NCBI RefSeq assembly: GCF_039537665.1 | Contig: NZ_BAABAY010000002.1 | Span: 62,001 to 126,000, forward strand | Direction of reading: 5' to 3' | DNA: 64,000 nucleotides | From: Gaetbulibacter_A aestuarii | Lineage (GTDB): Bacteria > Bacteroidota > Bacteroidia > Flavobacteriales > Flavobacteriaceae | Shown here: piece after piece, positions 34,766 to 44,117 of the stretch | Position numbering within the stretch: position 1 is the stretch's first letter | Layout of the letters: every line of letters begins with the position of its first letter | Made by a program: the position numbers and the translations under genes | Notes under the pieces: model-generated | Told to the model about the DNA's origin: nothing | Databases searched by the model: none | The model's input: only the letters and a program-made list of their open reading frames with translations

Positions 34766-36394
34766 TTATTCTCCTAAAAACGGATAACGATAATCTGTAG
34801 GAGTTACAAAGGTTTCTTTTACCATTCTTGGAGACACCCAGCGCAATAAGTTTTGCGCACTACCTGCTTTATCGTTTGTACCTGAATTTCGGGCACCACC
34901 AAAAGGTTGTTGCCCAACAACGGCACCTGTTGGTTTATCATTAATGTAGAAGTTACCTGCACTATTTTGTAAGGCTTGAGTCGCTTCTGTAATGGCGTAT
35001 CTGTCTGTTGCTAAAATAGCACCGGTTAAACCGTATTCACTGGTTTGGTCAACAAGTTTTAAGGTTTCAGAGTATGCATCATCTTCATAAATGTAAATGG
35101 TTATGATAGGTCCGAATAACTCTGTATACATCGTTTTGTACTGCGGATTTGTGGTAACGATAATGGTTGGATCTATAAAATAACCTTTACTCTTATCGTA
35201 ATTTCCACCAACAATAATTTCGGCATCATCATCTTTTTTAGCTTGATCGATATATCCTGCTAATTTATCAAAAGCGCCTTCATGGATTACAGCGGTGATG
35301 AAGTTACTCATATCTTCCGGTGATCCCATTTTGAAGGATTTCACATCTTCAATAACAAACTTTTTAACATCCGGCCAAATAGATTTTGCAATGTAAGCTC
35401 GAGAAGCAGCACTACATTTTTGACCCTGGAATTCGAAAGCACCACGGGCAATAGCTGTTGCTACTTGTTTAGCATTGGCAGTTTTGTGTGCTACAATAAA
35501 ATCTTTTCCACCGGTTTCCCCAACGATGCGTGGGTACGTTTTGTAATTATGAATATTATTTCCGATTTGCTTCCATAAATTCTTGAAAACTGTTGTTGAT
35601 CCGGTGAAATGCAAGCCTGAAAAATCAGGGCTGCTCAGGATAACCCCGGTAATCATAGCCGGATCGCCCATCACCATGTTGATAACACCTTCAGGAACAC
35701 CGGCTTCTTTAAAGACATCCATAATGACTTTCGCAGAATACACCTGGCTATCACTTGGTTTCCAAACCACAACGTTACCCATTAAGGCCATACAAGACGG
35801 TAAATTACCCGCAATAGCTGTAAAGTTGAACGGTGTTACAGCATAGGTAAAACCTTCCAATGGGCGATATTCGATACGGTTCCATGCGGCACTTGTGCTT
35901 TCAGGTTGCTCTTCATAGATCTCCTGCATGTATTGTACATTAAAACGCAAAAAGTCTACCAACTCACAAGCTGAATCGATCTCTGCCTGGTGAATATTTT
36001 TAGACTGCCCGATCATGGTTGCTGCATTTATTTTAGCGCGATACGGACCTGCAATCAGTTCTGCGGCCTTTAAGAAAATCCCGGCACGTTGTTCCCATGG
36101 CATTAAGCTCCAGGTTTTACGGGCTTCTAATGCTGTGGCTATAGCTTCTTCAACATGCGATTTATCGGCAACATGATAGGTTCCAACAATATGCTTATGA
36201 TCATGAGGTGGCGACATCGTTCGTGTATTTCCTGTGGTTACATCTTTACCATTAATATGTAAAGGAACTTCCACCTGGCTGTTGAACATTGTTTTGTAAG
36301 CCTCTAAAACCTCGGCGCGTTCCGGTGATCCCGGTGCATAGGATTTTACAGGTTCGTTAACTGCAATCGGCACATTAAAAAAGCCTTTTCCCAT
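34766..36394 (-). CDS. pruA: L-glutamate gamma-semialdehyde dehydrogenase
   Basis: 542 aa, class 4 aldehyde dehydrogenase (1-pyrroline-5-carboxylate dehydrogenase type 1). Oxidises glutamate semialdehyde to glutamate with NAD+, the second step of proline degradation. Seen: P-F-N-F-T-A-I-A-G-N, W-K-P-S-D, F-T-G-S-T-T-V-F cofactor motif, catalytic Glu in G-E-T-G-G-K-D-F and catalytic Cys in G-Q-K-C-S-A-A-S-R. No proline dehydrogenase domain is fused; putA/prodh is not in the window. A -7 candidate TAGATTTG (minus strand, 36441-36434) lies 40 bases upstream. Confidence 0.95.
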   Translation of the reverse strand: MGKGFFNVPIAVNEPVKSYAPGSPERAEVLEAYKTMFNSQVEVPLHINGKDVTTGNTRTMSPPHDHKHIVGTYHVADKSHVEEAIATALEARKTWSLMPWEQRAGIFLKAAELIAGPYRAKINAATMIGQSKNIHQAEIDSACELVDFLRFNVQYMQEIYEEQPESTSAAWNRIEYRPLEGFTYAVTPFNFTAIAGNLPSCMALMGNVVVWKPSDSQVYSAKVIMDVFKEAGVPEGVINMVMGDPAMITGVILSSPDFSGLHFTGSTTVFKNLWKQIGNNIHNYKTYPRIVGETGGKDFIVAHKTANAKQVATAIARGAFEFQGQKCSAASRAYIAKSIWPDVKKFVIEDVKSFKMGSPEDMSNFITAVIHEGAFDKLAGYIDQAKKDDDAEIIVGGNYDKSKGYFIDPTIIVTTNPQYKTMYTELFGPIITIYIYEDDAYSETLKLVDQTSEYGLTGAILATDRYAITEATQALQNSAGNFYINDKPTGAVVGQQPFGGARNSGTNDKAGSAQNLLRWVSPRMVKETFVTPTDYRYPFLGE

Positions 36395-36433
36395 AATTTT
36401 TTTGTTTTTTCGTTTCTAATTTTAATTAATTTA

Positions 36434-36441
36434 CAAATCTA
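36434..36441 (-). promoter_or_regulatory. Candidate -7 element of pruA
   Basis: TAGATTTG on the minus strand is a full TAnnTTTG match 40 bases upstream of the pruA ATG. No clear -33 TTTG was found at normal spacing. Confidence 0.4.
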
Positions 36442-36542
36442 TGAATTTTAAAGTGATTAGTCGAATGGATTTACCCTTAAAAGCACGTTAAAGTTTATTC
36501 TGTTTTTGTAAGTTTATTTTGAGCTTAAAGACTAAAAATCAT

Positions 36543-37253
36543 ATGTGTACTGTAACTTTTATTCCTAAAAATAATTTAGATTTTATCCTGACCTCAAATC
36601 GTGATGAAGACCCGCGCAGGGCATCCGGAGCACCGGATTTTTACAGTCGACATGGGGTAACGGGTTTATATCCAAAAGATTTGCGCTCCGGTGGAACCTG
36701 GATCGGGGTAAGTGAACGAAGTAGGTTGGTATGTGTGCTTAATGGCGCTTTTGAGAAACACGAACGCAAAGCGGAATATCGCAAAAGCAGAGGGCTGATT
36801 GCCCTGGATCTTTTATTTGCTGAACATTTGGATGCTACTTTAAAGGATTATGATCTACACGATATTGAACCTTTCACTGCTATTTTGGTAGATTGGAATA
36901 TCTTGTTGCGTTGTGTGGAATTGGTGTGGGATGGAAATGAAAGATACATTACAGATCTACCGATGGAATCTAAAATTTGGTCTTCAAGTCCGTTGTACAC
37001 TCCCAAGATGAAATCGGAACGGCAGGAATGGTTTGATGATTTTAAAGCAAATTCTAAATTAGATGCAAAATCTGTGCTTGAATTTCATAAAACGGCCGGC
37101 GCAGAAACTGAAGATTATGGTGTAATTATGGATCGTGGATTTGTGAAAACTACGAGTATTACGCAGCTTGAAAAAAAGGGTTCTGATGTTTTTATGCATT
37201 TTGAAAGCCTTCAACAGGATGTTATAACGGAGCAGCGGTTACAATTATCTTAA
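36543..37253 (+). CDS. NRDE (TANGO2-like) family protein
   Basis: 236 aa from the ATG at 36543, which makes Cys2 the N-terminal nucleophile after Met removal (M-C-T-V-T-F). The signature N-R-D-E follows at residues 20-23, then G-G-T-W-I-G. This is the NRDE/TANGO2 family, an Ntn-hydrolase-like fold with no settled enzymatic activity; the eukaryotic relative is linked to lipid and haem metabolism. Cytosolic. Convergent with apaG; an interspersed repeat copy fills the gap between them. Confidence 0.85.
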   Translation: MCTVTFIPKNNLDFILTSNRDEDPRRASGAPDFYSRHGVTGLYPKDLRSGGTWIGVSERSRLVCVLNGAFEKHERKAEYRKSRGLIALDLLFAEHLDATLKDYDLHDIEPFTAILVDWNILLRCVELVWDGNERYITDLPMESKIWSSSPLYTPKMKSERQEWFDDFKANSKLDAKSVLEFHKTAGAETEDYGVIMDRGFVKTTSITQLEKKGSDVFMHFESLQQDVITEQRLQLS

Positions 37254-37280
37254 AAATAGGTTTAAATTTTATTGAAAAGT

Positions 37281-37362
37281 GCGTTAGTGATTGTAGCGGT
37301 ATCCTTTTTTGAGGTACGATAAAAAAGATTTAGCGGAAAGCACGACCCGCAGGGGAACGCCC
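37281..37362 (+). repeat. Interspersed repeat, copy C
   Basis: 82 bp filling the convergent gap between the NRDE gene and apaG. It starts GCGTTAGTGATTGTAGCGG, has TATCCTTTTTTGAGG, AAAAAAGATTTAGCGG, AAAGCACGAC and ends GGGGAACGCCC. It is slightly more diverged than copies A and B. Its last base overlaps the apaG stop codon. Confidence 0.85.
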
Positions 37363-37748
37363 TAATTAATAGCGAATGGTGCGCTTAACTTGAAGGTAGG
37401 AATGGTAACCTGAAATTTTTTGGTAGTGGTGAAATTTATCATATCGTAGTGACCGTGCATAGCGCCAAATGGCGACCCGAGCAAACAACCGGACGTGTAG
37501 GTATGAGATTCACCGGGTTTTAATACGGGTTTTTTGCCAATAACGCCTTCGCCGGTAACGATCTCGACATTATTTAGGGCATCCATAATTTCCCAGTGGC
37601 GTGCATTGAGCTGCACAGAATCTTTGCTTTGATTTTCGATAGTTACGGTATAGCCAAAGGCGTATTGGATCTTGTAATTTTTATAGAACGACCCCTCGAA
37701 GGTTGTCTCTACCGAAATTTTTATACCACTTGTTATTTGTTGAACCAT
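37362..37748 (-). CDS. apaG: ApaG-domain protein
   Basis: 128 aa. Immunoglobulin-like ApaG fold: early I-S-V-E-T-T-F-E-G-S, Y-T-V-T-I-E-N-Q-S, R-H-W-E-I-M-D, G-V-I-G-K-K-P-V-L-K-P-G-E-S-H-T-Y-T-S-G, and the closing M-H-G-H-Y-D-M motif. ApaG in enterobacteria is linked to Co2+/Mg2+ efflux phenotypes, but the biochemical role is unsettled. On the same strand as, and downstream of, the T9SS plug gene, 109 bases apart. Confidence 0.92.
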   Translation of the reverse strand: MVQQITSGIKISVETTFEGSFYKNYKIQYAFGYTVTIENQSKDSVQLNARHWEIMDALNNVEIVTGEGVIGKKPVLKPGESHTYTSGCLLGSPFGAMHGHYDMINFTTTKKFQVTIPTFKLSAPFAIN

Positions 37749-37857
37749 GTATTAACTGTAAATAAACCATGTGTTTACGGAGGTAAAAGTAATAAATCTT
37801 GGTGGTTTTGTGATGTATTTTAACGAATTTGATGCAATTTTTAGCTAAATGGTAGTT

Positions 37858-39105
37858 TTAATTCGAGATGTGGGTAGAGGAGGTTTGGTTAAATCCGATG
37901 ATCCGATCGTAACGACCGCCCAAATCCCGATAGTAAATAAGCACTTTATAATCATTTTCGGTTTGCCAAAAATTACCGCTTATTTGGCCTTCGTTTAATT
38001 TTCCATCGGCTGTTACAACCACATATTTGTAATTATAAAAACCTTGTTTGAGTTTGAACTGGGTTTCGTATCGGCGTGTTTCCGGGTTGTAAAGCATTTG
38101 ATTGTAATCATCTAGGGCGTAATTGTTGTAATTGCCATACACGTATATTTTTGAGCCATCAGTTAACTCCGGATAATTTAAAGCAAAATGCACCATGGTA
38201 TAATCGGCTTCCACTTCAGGGTTGTCGGTATCCAGAGCGGTAATAAAAAAGCGCCCGTTAATGTCCGGATTATAGGTGTAAGGCAACAGGGCTCGGGAGC
38301 GGTTTACAAAAAGGAAGGAATTGTAAATATCTTCAAGTTCGATGAACTGCACGCCTTGTGAAGCCGAGCGCACGTCTTTGGTTTCAAAAAATAAATATTC
38401 ATTGCCTCCGGGGAAGGCCGTTTTATCTGTATATCGATAAATAAGTTTATTACCAATGGTATACTGCGGTTTTACATTTGTTATGGCTGTATTCAGGTTG
38501 CTATTTTGAATGATAAGCGTATTAATGGTTTGTTTTGGGTTGTTGATCTTGTTGCCACCGGACACCTCTATATCTACCGTTTGTGTGGTTTCAATTGTTT
38601 TTACATTTCTGGAACGTTTAATACTGATACCGGGTGTTACCAAATTTTGATAGACCATAAATTTTCTTGAAAAAATCTTTTCACCGGAACTATCGTAAAT
38701 GCTGATCAGATAATTCCCGGAAACTTTCAGGCCTTGTGTTTGTGCATTTGGGATGCTTAATTTATAGTGGGAATACAATTCATAGGTATTGAAGGAATTG
38801 CGGTAATTTTGGATGCGTTGATTATCTACACCGCGAAGAAATTCAGTTTTTACGAGCACGGAAGGGGTCCAGTCGTAATTGAAATGTTCAATGGTATAAT
38901 AGAAATCCGGTTCGTGGGAAACCAAAGCGTCAAACTCCAGATCGAAGGCTTCCCCTAGTTTCAAGATTGGTAATTCGCCAAGCGGATTGCTCTTGCTTTT
39001 AAAGGTAATGGATTTAATGGTCTCGGGAGGGTTAAGTTCCTGAACCTGAGCCATGCTGAAACATGAAAGTAACAGGGTGCAATAAATAAGTAATTTATGA
39101 GTCAT
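37858..39105 (-). CDS. Type IX secretion system plug-family protein (DUF5103)
   Basis: 415 aa, signal peptide ending C-F-S-M-A-Q. It matches the DUF5103 family in order: N-terminal beta domain (P-P-E-T-I-K-S-I-T-F), Y-Y-T-I-E-H-F-N-Y-D-W, F-x-x-G-V-D-N-Q-R-I, Y-R-N-S-F-N-T, Y-L-I-S-I-Y-D, and the C-terminal Y-V-Y-G-N-Y-N-N-Y and Y-N-Y-K-Y-V-V. A member of this family was found as the periplasmic plug that seals the SprA translocon. It is a likely T9SS core part in this organism, along with porT at 20 kb. Confidence 0.88.
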   Translation of the reverse strand: MTHKLLIYCTLLLSCFSMAQVQELNPPETIKSITFKSKSNPLGELPILKLGEAFDLEFDALVSHEPDFYYTIEHFNYDWTPSVLVKTEFLRGVDNQRIQNYRNSFNTYELYSHYKLSIPNAQTQGLKVSGNYLISIYDSSGEKIFSRKFMVYQNLVTPGISIKRSRNVKTIETTQTVDIEVSGGNKINNPKQTINTLIIQNSNLNTAITNVKPQYTIGNKLIYRYTDKTAFPGGNEYLFFETKDVRSASQGVQFIELEDIYNSFLFVNRSRALLPYTYNPDINGRFFITALDTDNPEVEADYTMVHFALNYPELTDGSKIYVYGNYNNYALDDYNQMLYNPETRRYETQFKLKQGFYNYKYVVVTADGKLNEGQISGNFWQTENDYKVLIYYRDLGGRYDRIIGFNQTSSTHISN

Positions 39106-39223
39106 TTGCTAGGGTTATGAACAAATATAATCAAATTTCATACCTTAAGATATGTCGTATTGTTTATAATGATTATAAATAAAAAAGTTATCCACTTTTA
39201 AAACATTTATTATTATTAATTCG

Positions 39224-39231
39224 TATTTTTG
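39224..39231 (+). promoter_or_regulatory. Candidate -7 element of the nqr operon
   Basis: TATTTTTG is a full TAnnTTTG match, 37 bases upstream of the nqrA ATG. No perfect -33 TTTG is at 16-21 bases; T-rich sequence lies there instead. Confidence 0.45.
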
Positions 39232-39268
39232 CACCGATTTTTTTGATAACTAATTTCAATTAAGACAT

Positions 39269-40624
39269 ATGTCAAACGACATTCGAATTAAAAAAGGTCT
39301 AGACATTAAACTTAAGGGTGAAGCTGAAAAAACCATTGAAACTGCAGTGGTGAGCAACTTTTACTCGATACGACCTGAAGACTTCCATGGAATTATTCCA
39401 AAACTCATAGCAAAAGAAGGTGCAAAACTAAAAGCAGGTGAAACTGTTTTTTACAACAAAGACAACGAAGACATGAAATTTGTGTCGCCGGTAGCCGGTG
39501 AGGTTGTTGAGGTTGAGCGCGGTGCCAGAAGACGTATTATGTCTATCAAGATCCAGGCGAACAAAACCCAGGATGCAGTAGATCATGGTAAGTTTGATTT
39601 GGAATCTTCAGATGCGGAGAAAATTAAAGCACACCTATTAGCTTCAGGATGCTGGCCATTTATCAAGCAGCGTCCTTATGATGTTATTGCTAAACCTAAT
39701 AATACCCCAAAGGGTATATTTATCTCTGGTTATGCCAGTGCGCCCTTAGCAGCCGATTTAGATTTTACGCTAACAGGTAAGGAAGCCGAGTTACAGGCAG
39801 CTGTTACGGCTTTAGGAAAATTAACTGATGGTGATGTTCATGTTTCTGTTGGAAAAAATTCAAGTTCGCCTTTAACAAGTCTGAATGGTGTTAAAACGCA
39901 CCGCGTTTCAGGACCACATCCTTCAGGGAATGTAGGTACTTTGATAAACAAAGTGGATCCCATTAATAAAGGCGAAATTGTTTGGACTGTAAATGCCCAA
40001 GACCTCATCATTATTGGTGAATTGTTATTAACGGGAAAATTCAATCCGGAACGCATTGTTGCTTTGGCAGGATCGGCGGTTGAAAAACCTCGCTATTTCA
40101 AAACAAAAATGTGTAGTGAAGTTGCGACGATTATATATGATAAAGGTATTGCCAAGGAGAATCACGTGCGTGTGATCTCTGGAAATGTGCTTACCGGTCG
40201 TGAGGTGAAACCTGATGGTTTCTTAGGATATTACAGTAATCTTATTACCATTATCCCTGAAGGCGATGATTATGAATTGTTCGGTTGGAATAAACCTGTT
40301 TTCGATAAAGTATCTACAACAAGAGCATTAACCTTTTCCTGGTTGCAACCTAATAAAAAGTACGCTCTTGATACAAACACTAATGGAGAGCATCGTGCCT
40401 TTGTGGTAACAGGAAATTACGAAGAGGTTTTTCCTTTAGATATTTATCCAATGCAAATTTTAAAAGCTTGTATGTATCAAGACCTTGATGAGATGGAAGC
40501 TTTAGGTATGTATGAGGTGGCTCCTGAGGATTTTGCATTAACAGAGTTTATTTGTATTTCCAAACAACCACATCAAAAAATCATCCGCGAAGGTTTGGAT
40601 CTGATGATTAAAGAAATTGGTTAA
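39269..40624 (+). CDS. nqrA: Na+-translocating NADH:quinone reductase subunit A
   Basis: 451 aa. First gene of nqrABCDEF. Peripheral cytoplasmic subunit; starts with I-R-I-K-K-G-L-D-I-K-L-K-G-E-A and contains the biotinyl-lipoyl-like domain F-V-S-P-V-A-G-E-V-V-E-V-E-R-G-A and P-R-Y-F-K-T-K-M-C-S-E. NqrA participates in quinone handling within the complex that couples NADH oxidation to Na+ export. The next gene starts 33 bases after the stop. Confidence 0.96.
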   Translation: MSNDIRIKKGLDIKLKGEAEKTIETAVVSNFYSIRPEDFHGIIPKLIAKEGAKLKAGETVFYNKDNEDMKFVSPVAGEVVEVERGARRRIMSIKIQANKTQDAVDHGKFDLESSDAEKIKAHLLASGCWPFIKQRPYDVIAKPNNTPKGIFISGYASAPLAADLDFTLTGKEAELQAAVTALGKLTDGDVHVSVGKNSSSPLTSLNGVKTHRVSGPHPSGNVGTLINKVDPINKGEIVWTVNAQDLIIIGELLLTGKFNPERIVALAGSAVEKPRYFKTKMCSEVATIIYDKGIAKENHVRVISGNVLTGREVKPDGFLGYYSNLITIIPEGDDYELFGWNKPVFDKVSTTRALTFSWLQPNKKYALDTNTNGEHRAFVVTGNYEEVFPLDIYPMQILKACMYQDLDEMEALGMYEVAPEDFALTEFICISKQPHQKIIREGLDLMIKEIG

Positions 40625-40657
40625 AAAACAAGCTACGAGAAATAAAAACATGATAAC

Positions 40658-41881
40658 ATGGGTTTAAAACAAAACTTACATAAACTTAAAGAAAAGTATC
40701 AAGGTAAAAAGATGGCTCCGGCCTTCAATGCCTTACATACCTTTTTATACACGCCTAATGAGGTAACACACGGCGGCACTCATATTAAAGCTGCTGACGA
40801 CCTTAAGCGTACAATGAATACCGTGATTATGGCCTTGATCCCTTGTTTGATCTTCGGGATGTTCAACGCCGGATATCAGCATTATCGTGCCTTGGGAGAA
40901 ATTCAGGCTACACATGGATTTTTAAGTGCGTCCTTTTGGACCTTAGATAATTTTATGGTTGGATTCTGGAACATTCTACCGTTGGTAATTGTTTCTTATG
41001 GTGTTGGTTTGGCTGTAGAATTTATTTTTGCCGTTATCAAAGGACACGAAGTTGAAGAGGGTTACTTGGTAACAGGTATGTTGGTGCCATTGATTGTTCC
41101 GGTTGATATTCCACTTTGGATGTTAGCCATAGCAGTGATCTTTGGTGTTATTATAGGTAAAGAGGTTTTTGGAGGAACCGGAATGAATATTCTCAATCCT
41201 GCCCTTACCATCAGAGCTTTTCTATTCTTTGCTTATCCAACCTGGATGTCTGGAGATAAAGTTTGGGTTCATGGTGCTGTGGCGCGCGATCAAGCCATTG
41301 CTGCCGGTCAGAATCTTGATGCCATTTCTGGTGAAACTATTTTAGGGGCCTTCGCTCAGAAAGATTCAATTATCTACAGTACCTGGGATATGTTCTGGGG
41401 CTTGATACCGGGTTCTGTGGGGGAAACTTCAAAATTTTTAATCATCATTGGAGGCTTGTTCCTGATCTTTACCAAGATTGGAAGCTGGCGTATCATGCTT
41501 TCTACAGTGATAGGAGCGCTAAGTATGGGTCTCATTTTTAATAGCATTGTAGATGCAGGAATCATAACAGAAAGCAGTAAATTCTATGGATTAATGAGTG
41601 TTCCATTCTGGCAACATCTTATCATTGGTAGTATTTTGTTCGGAGCTGTTTATATGGCTACCGATCCTGTTACGGCCTCGCAAACGAATAGGGGTAAATG
41701 GATTTATGGCTTCCTTATCGGGTTTATGTCGATCATGATCCGGGTATTCAATCCGGCTTATCCGGAAGGCGTATTCCTAGCCATATTATTGATGAACGTA
41801 TTTGCTCCAACGATCGACCATTATGTGATCCAGGCGAATATTAAGAAAAGAATGAAACGTTTAAAAGTTAAAACTGCGTAA
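40658..41881 (+). CDS. nqrB: Na+-translocating NADH:quinone reductase subunit B
   Basis: 407 aa, membrane subunit with about ten helices, carrying covalent FMN and riboflavin in studied homologues. The family's flavinylation motif S-G-A-T appears here as S-G-E-T at 41327-41338 (Thr near residue 227), in the right place before I-P-G-S-V-G-E-T-S and the next helix. The rest is normal: N-P-A-L-T-I-R-A-F, D-P-V-T-A-S-Q-T-N and P-A-Y-P-E-G-V. Two bases separate it from nqrC, so translation is coupled. Confidence 0.95.
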   Translation: MGLKQNLHKLKEKYQGKKMAPAFNALHTFLYTPNEVTHGGTHIKAADDLKRTMNTVIMALIPCLIFGMFNAGYQHYRALGEIQATHGFLSASFWTLDNFMVGFWNILPLVIVSYGVGLAVEFIFAVIKGHEVEEGYLVTGMLVPLIVPVDIPLWMLAIAVIFGVIIGKEVFGGTGMNILNPALTIRAFLFFAYPTWMSGDKVWVHGAVARDQAIAAGQNLDAISGETILGAFAQKDSIIYSTWDMFWGLIPGSVGETSKFLIIIGGLFLIFTKIGSWRIMLSTVIGALSMGLIFNSIVDAGIITESSKFYGLMSVPFWQHLIIGSILFGAVYMATDPVTASQTNRGKWIYGFLIGFMSIMIRVFNPAYPEGVFLAILLMNVFAPTIDHYVIQANIKKRMKRLKVKTA

Positions 41882-41883
41882 TC

Positions 41884-42654
41884 ATGGGAGAGAGTAGAAC
41901 AGAAAAAAATTCTTATACCGTAATTTTCGCTATTGTTATGGTGTTCGTTGTTGGTGCTTTGCTAGCCTTTGCTGCAAAATCACTCGAGCCAACCATTACC
42001 GAAAATGAGCGTTTAGAAAAGCAACAAAACATATTATATGCCATGGGTATTAATCAGAACGTTGAAGGCGATAGTAATGCTGAATTCGTTTCTACCAAAG
42101 AAGCACCCGGCTTATTTAATAAGTATATCAAAGAACAAGTTGTTATAACCAATGGTCCTGATGGATTAAAGGTTGAAGATGATGATCAGGCTTATCTAAT
42201 TGACGTTAAAAAACAAAAAGAAATCGCAAAAAACGGAGGTGTTCGTAAGTTACCTTTATTTATAGGTGAAAAAGATGGACGAACTTTCTACATCGCTCCT
42301 ATTCGAGGAAAAGGATTATGGGATGCCATTTGGGCTTATGTCGCCATGGATAAAGATATGGTAGTTGAAGGCGCTTACTTTGATCATGCCGGTGAAACAC
42401 CCGGGTTGGGAGCGAACATGAACAAACGTTTTTTCATGGATGATTTCACAGGTGAAAACCTTAAAAATAATGAAGGTGATTTTGTAGGGATCAATGTCGT
42501 AAAAGGTAATGGCGATCCAAATAACGAAGATAAAAAAGATAATAAGGTGGATGCGCTTTCCGGTGCAACGATTACCAGTAATGGTATCACAGCCATGATC
42601 AAGAACGATTTGAAGCTTTACATTCCTTATTTCAAAAAATTAGAAAATCAATAG
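41884..42654 (+). CDS. nqrC: Na+-translocating NADH:quinone reductase subunit C
   Basis: 256 aa. One N-terminal membrane helix (V-I-F-A-I-V-M-V-F-V-V-G) and a periplasmic FMN-binding domain. Flavinylation motif L-S-G-A-T-I-T-S is intact; the Thr is the ApbE target. Also seen G-K-G-L-W-D-A-I-W and H-A-G-E-T-P-G-L-G. nqrD begins 3 bases later. Confidence 0.96.
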   Translation: MGESRTEKNSYTVIFAIVMVFVVGALLAFAAKSLEPTITENERLEKQQNILYAMGINQNVEGDSNAEFVSTKEAPGLFNKYIKEQVVITNGPDGLKVEDDDQAYLIDVKKQKEIAKNGGVRKLPLFIGEKDGRTFYIAPIRGKGLWDAIWAYVAMDKDMVVEGAYFDHAGETPGLGANMNKRFFMDDFTGENLKNNEGDFVGINVVKGNGDPNNEDKKDNKVDALSGATITSNGITAMIKNDLKLYIPYFKKLENQ

Positions 42655-42657
42655 AAT

Positions 42658-43302
42658 ATGGGACTTTTATCAAAAAAAGACGCAAAATTAATTACAGATC
42701 CATTAGCGGATAATAACCCGATCACGATCCAGGTATTAGGTATTTGTTCTGCTTTAGCGATTACTGCCGAGTTAAAAGCGGCTATTGTAATGGCGATCTC
42801 AGTAATGGCTGTTTTGAGTGTGGGTAACGTGGTTATTTCCTTAATGCGAAATGTAATTCCCTCCAAGATCAGAATTATTGTGCAACTCGTTGTGGTTGCC
42901 GCTTTGGTAATTATCGTGAACCTTATTCTTAAAGCTTTTGCTTATCAACTCAGTAAAACGCTTTCGGTTTTCGTTGGTTTGATTATTACAAACTGTATCA
43001 TCATGGGACGTTTTGAAGCTTTCGCATTGGGTAATGGTCCCTGGAGATCCTTTCTAGATGGTATTGGAAACGCAGCCGGTTATGGGATTATTTTGATCAT
43101 AGTGGCGTTCTTCAGAGAACTTTTAGGATCAGGTACTTTATTAGGAATTCCTGTACTTGGTGACCCCATCAGTAAAACGGGATTATACGCCTTTGGATAC
43201 GAAAACAACGGATTTATGTTGTTATCGCCCATGGCATTGATTGTATTGGGTATCATCATTTGGGTACAACGTAGCAGAAATAAAGACCTTATAGAAGATT
43301 AA
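42658..43302 (+). CDS. nqrD: Na+-translocating NADH:quinone reductase subunit D
   Basis: 214 aa, integral membrane subunit with six helices, homologous to NqrE and to Rnf subunits. Conserved N-C-I-I-M-G-R-F-E-A-F-A and L-G-I-C-S-A-L-A carry the paired Cys that bind an iron centre with NqrE. A 46-base gap to nqrE is the longest after nqrA and contains no obvious signal. Confidence 0.96.
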   Translation: MGLLSKKDAKLITDPLADNNPITIQVLGICSALAITAELKAAIVMAISVMAVLSVGNVVISLMRNVIPSKIRIIVQLVVVAALVIIVNLILKAFAYQLSKTLSVFVGLIITNCIIMGRFEAFALGNGPWRSFLDGIGNAAGYGIILIIVAFFRELLGSGTLLGIPVLGDPISKTGLYAFGYENNGFMLLSPMALIVLGIIIWVQRSRNKDLIED

Positions 43303-43348
43303 ATAAAGTTGTGAGTCATTTGAGTTATGACACAACACTAAATATTAA

Positions 43349-44113
43349 ATGAACATGGAACATATAGAGTTATTTTTCAAATCTATTTTTATCGATAACA
43401 TGGTATTCGCCACCTTCCTTGGAATGTGTTCGTTTCTGGCTGTATCGAAAAAAGTGAGTACTGCCATTGGTTTAGGTGCCGCTGTAATCTTTGTATTGGC
43501 AATTACGGTGCCTTTAAACTGGTTATTAGATCAATATTTATTACAACCCGGTGCTTTAAAATGGTTAGGTGAGGAATACGCAAGTTACGATCTGAGTTTC
43601 TTGTCATTCATCATGTTTATTGCCACGATCGCAACTATGGTGCAACTCGTGGAAATAGTAGTAGAAAAATTTTCACCTTCATTATATAACTCTCTGGGAA
43701 TCTTTTTACCACTTATTGCGGTAAACTGTGCGATCCTTGGGGGATCTTTATTTATGCAGTCCAGAGAAATTCCAACCTTGGGCTTAGCTTTAAATTATGG
43801 TGTTGCTTCCGGGATTGGTTGGTTCCTGGCCATTTTAGCTATTGCAGCTATTCGCGAAAAGATCAGATATTCAAACGTTCCACCTGCTTTAAGAGGTCTT
43901 GGTATTACATTTATCATTACTGGGTTAATGGCGATTGGATTTATGAGTTTCGGTGGAATGCTTACAGGAAGTGACGATGCTGCTGAGAAAAAAGAAGAAA
44001 AAACAGCTCAGGTTGAAACAATGCCTAAAACTGATAATGTCGTAAAAGAGGATGCAAAAAAAGGCGACGTAAAAAATAAAAAAGAGATTGCAAACAACAT
44101 AAATGTAAACTAA
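43349..44113 (+). CDS. nqrE: Na+-translocating NADH:quinone reductase subunit E with long charged tail
   Basis: 254 aa, against about 198-202 in Vibrio-type NqrE. The first 205 residues are the six-helix family body, with L-G-M-C-S-F-L-A-V and N-C-A-I-L-G-G-S-L. The remaining 45-50 residues are a hydrophilic tail dominated by Lys, Glu and Asp (for example [11 protein letters not shown] and [11 protein letters not shown]). The tail is probably disordered and cytoplasmic or periplasmic. Its DNA keeps the same strand and frame to the stop 4 bases before nqrF, so it is not a frameshift artefact. Confidence 0.95.
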   Translation: MNMEHIELFFKSIFIDNMVFATFLGMCSFLAVSKKVSTAIGLGAAVIFVLAITVPLNWLLDQYLLQPGALKWLGEEYASYDLSFLSFIMFIATIATMVQLVEIVVEKFSPSLYNSLGIFLPLIAVNCAILGGSLFMQSREIPTLGLALNYGVASGIGWFLAILAIAAIREKIRYSNVPPALRGLGITFIITGLMAIGFMSFGGMLTGSDDAAEKKEEKTAQVETMPKTDNVVKEDAKKGDVKNKKEIANNINVN

Positions 44114-44117
44114 TAAG

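Noticed and set aside
43314..43332. GTCAT and ATGAC half-sites in the nqrD-nqrE gap
   Set aside because: They occur in the reversed order (GTCAT first, seven bases, then ATGAC), so they do not form the palindrome seen at the three promoters, and no -7 element is at the proper distance.
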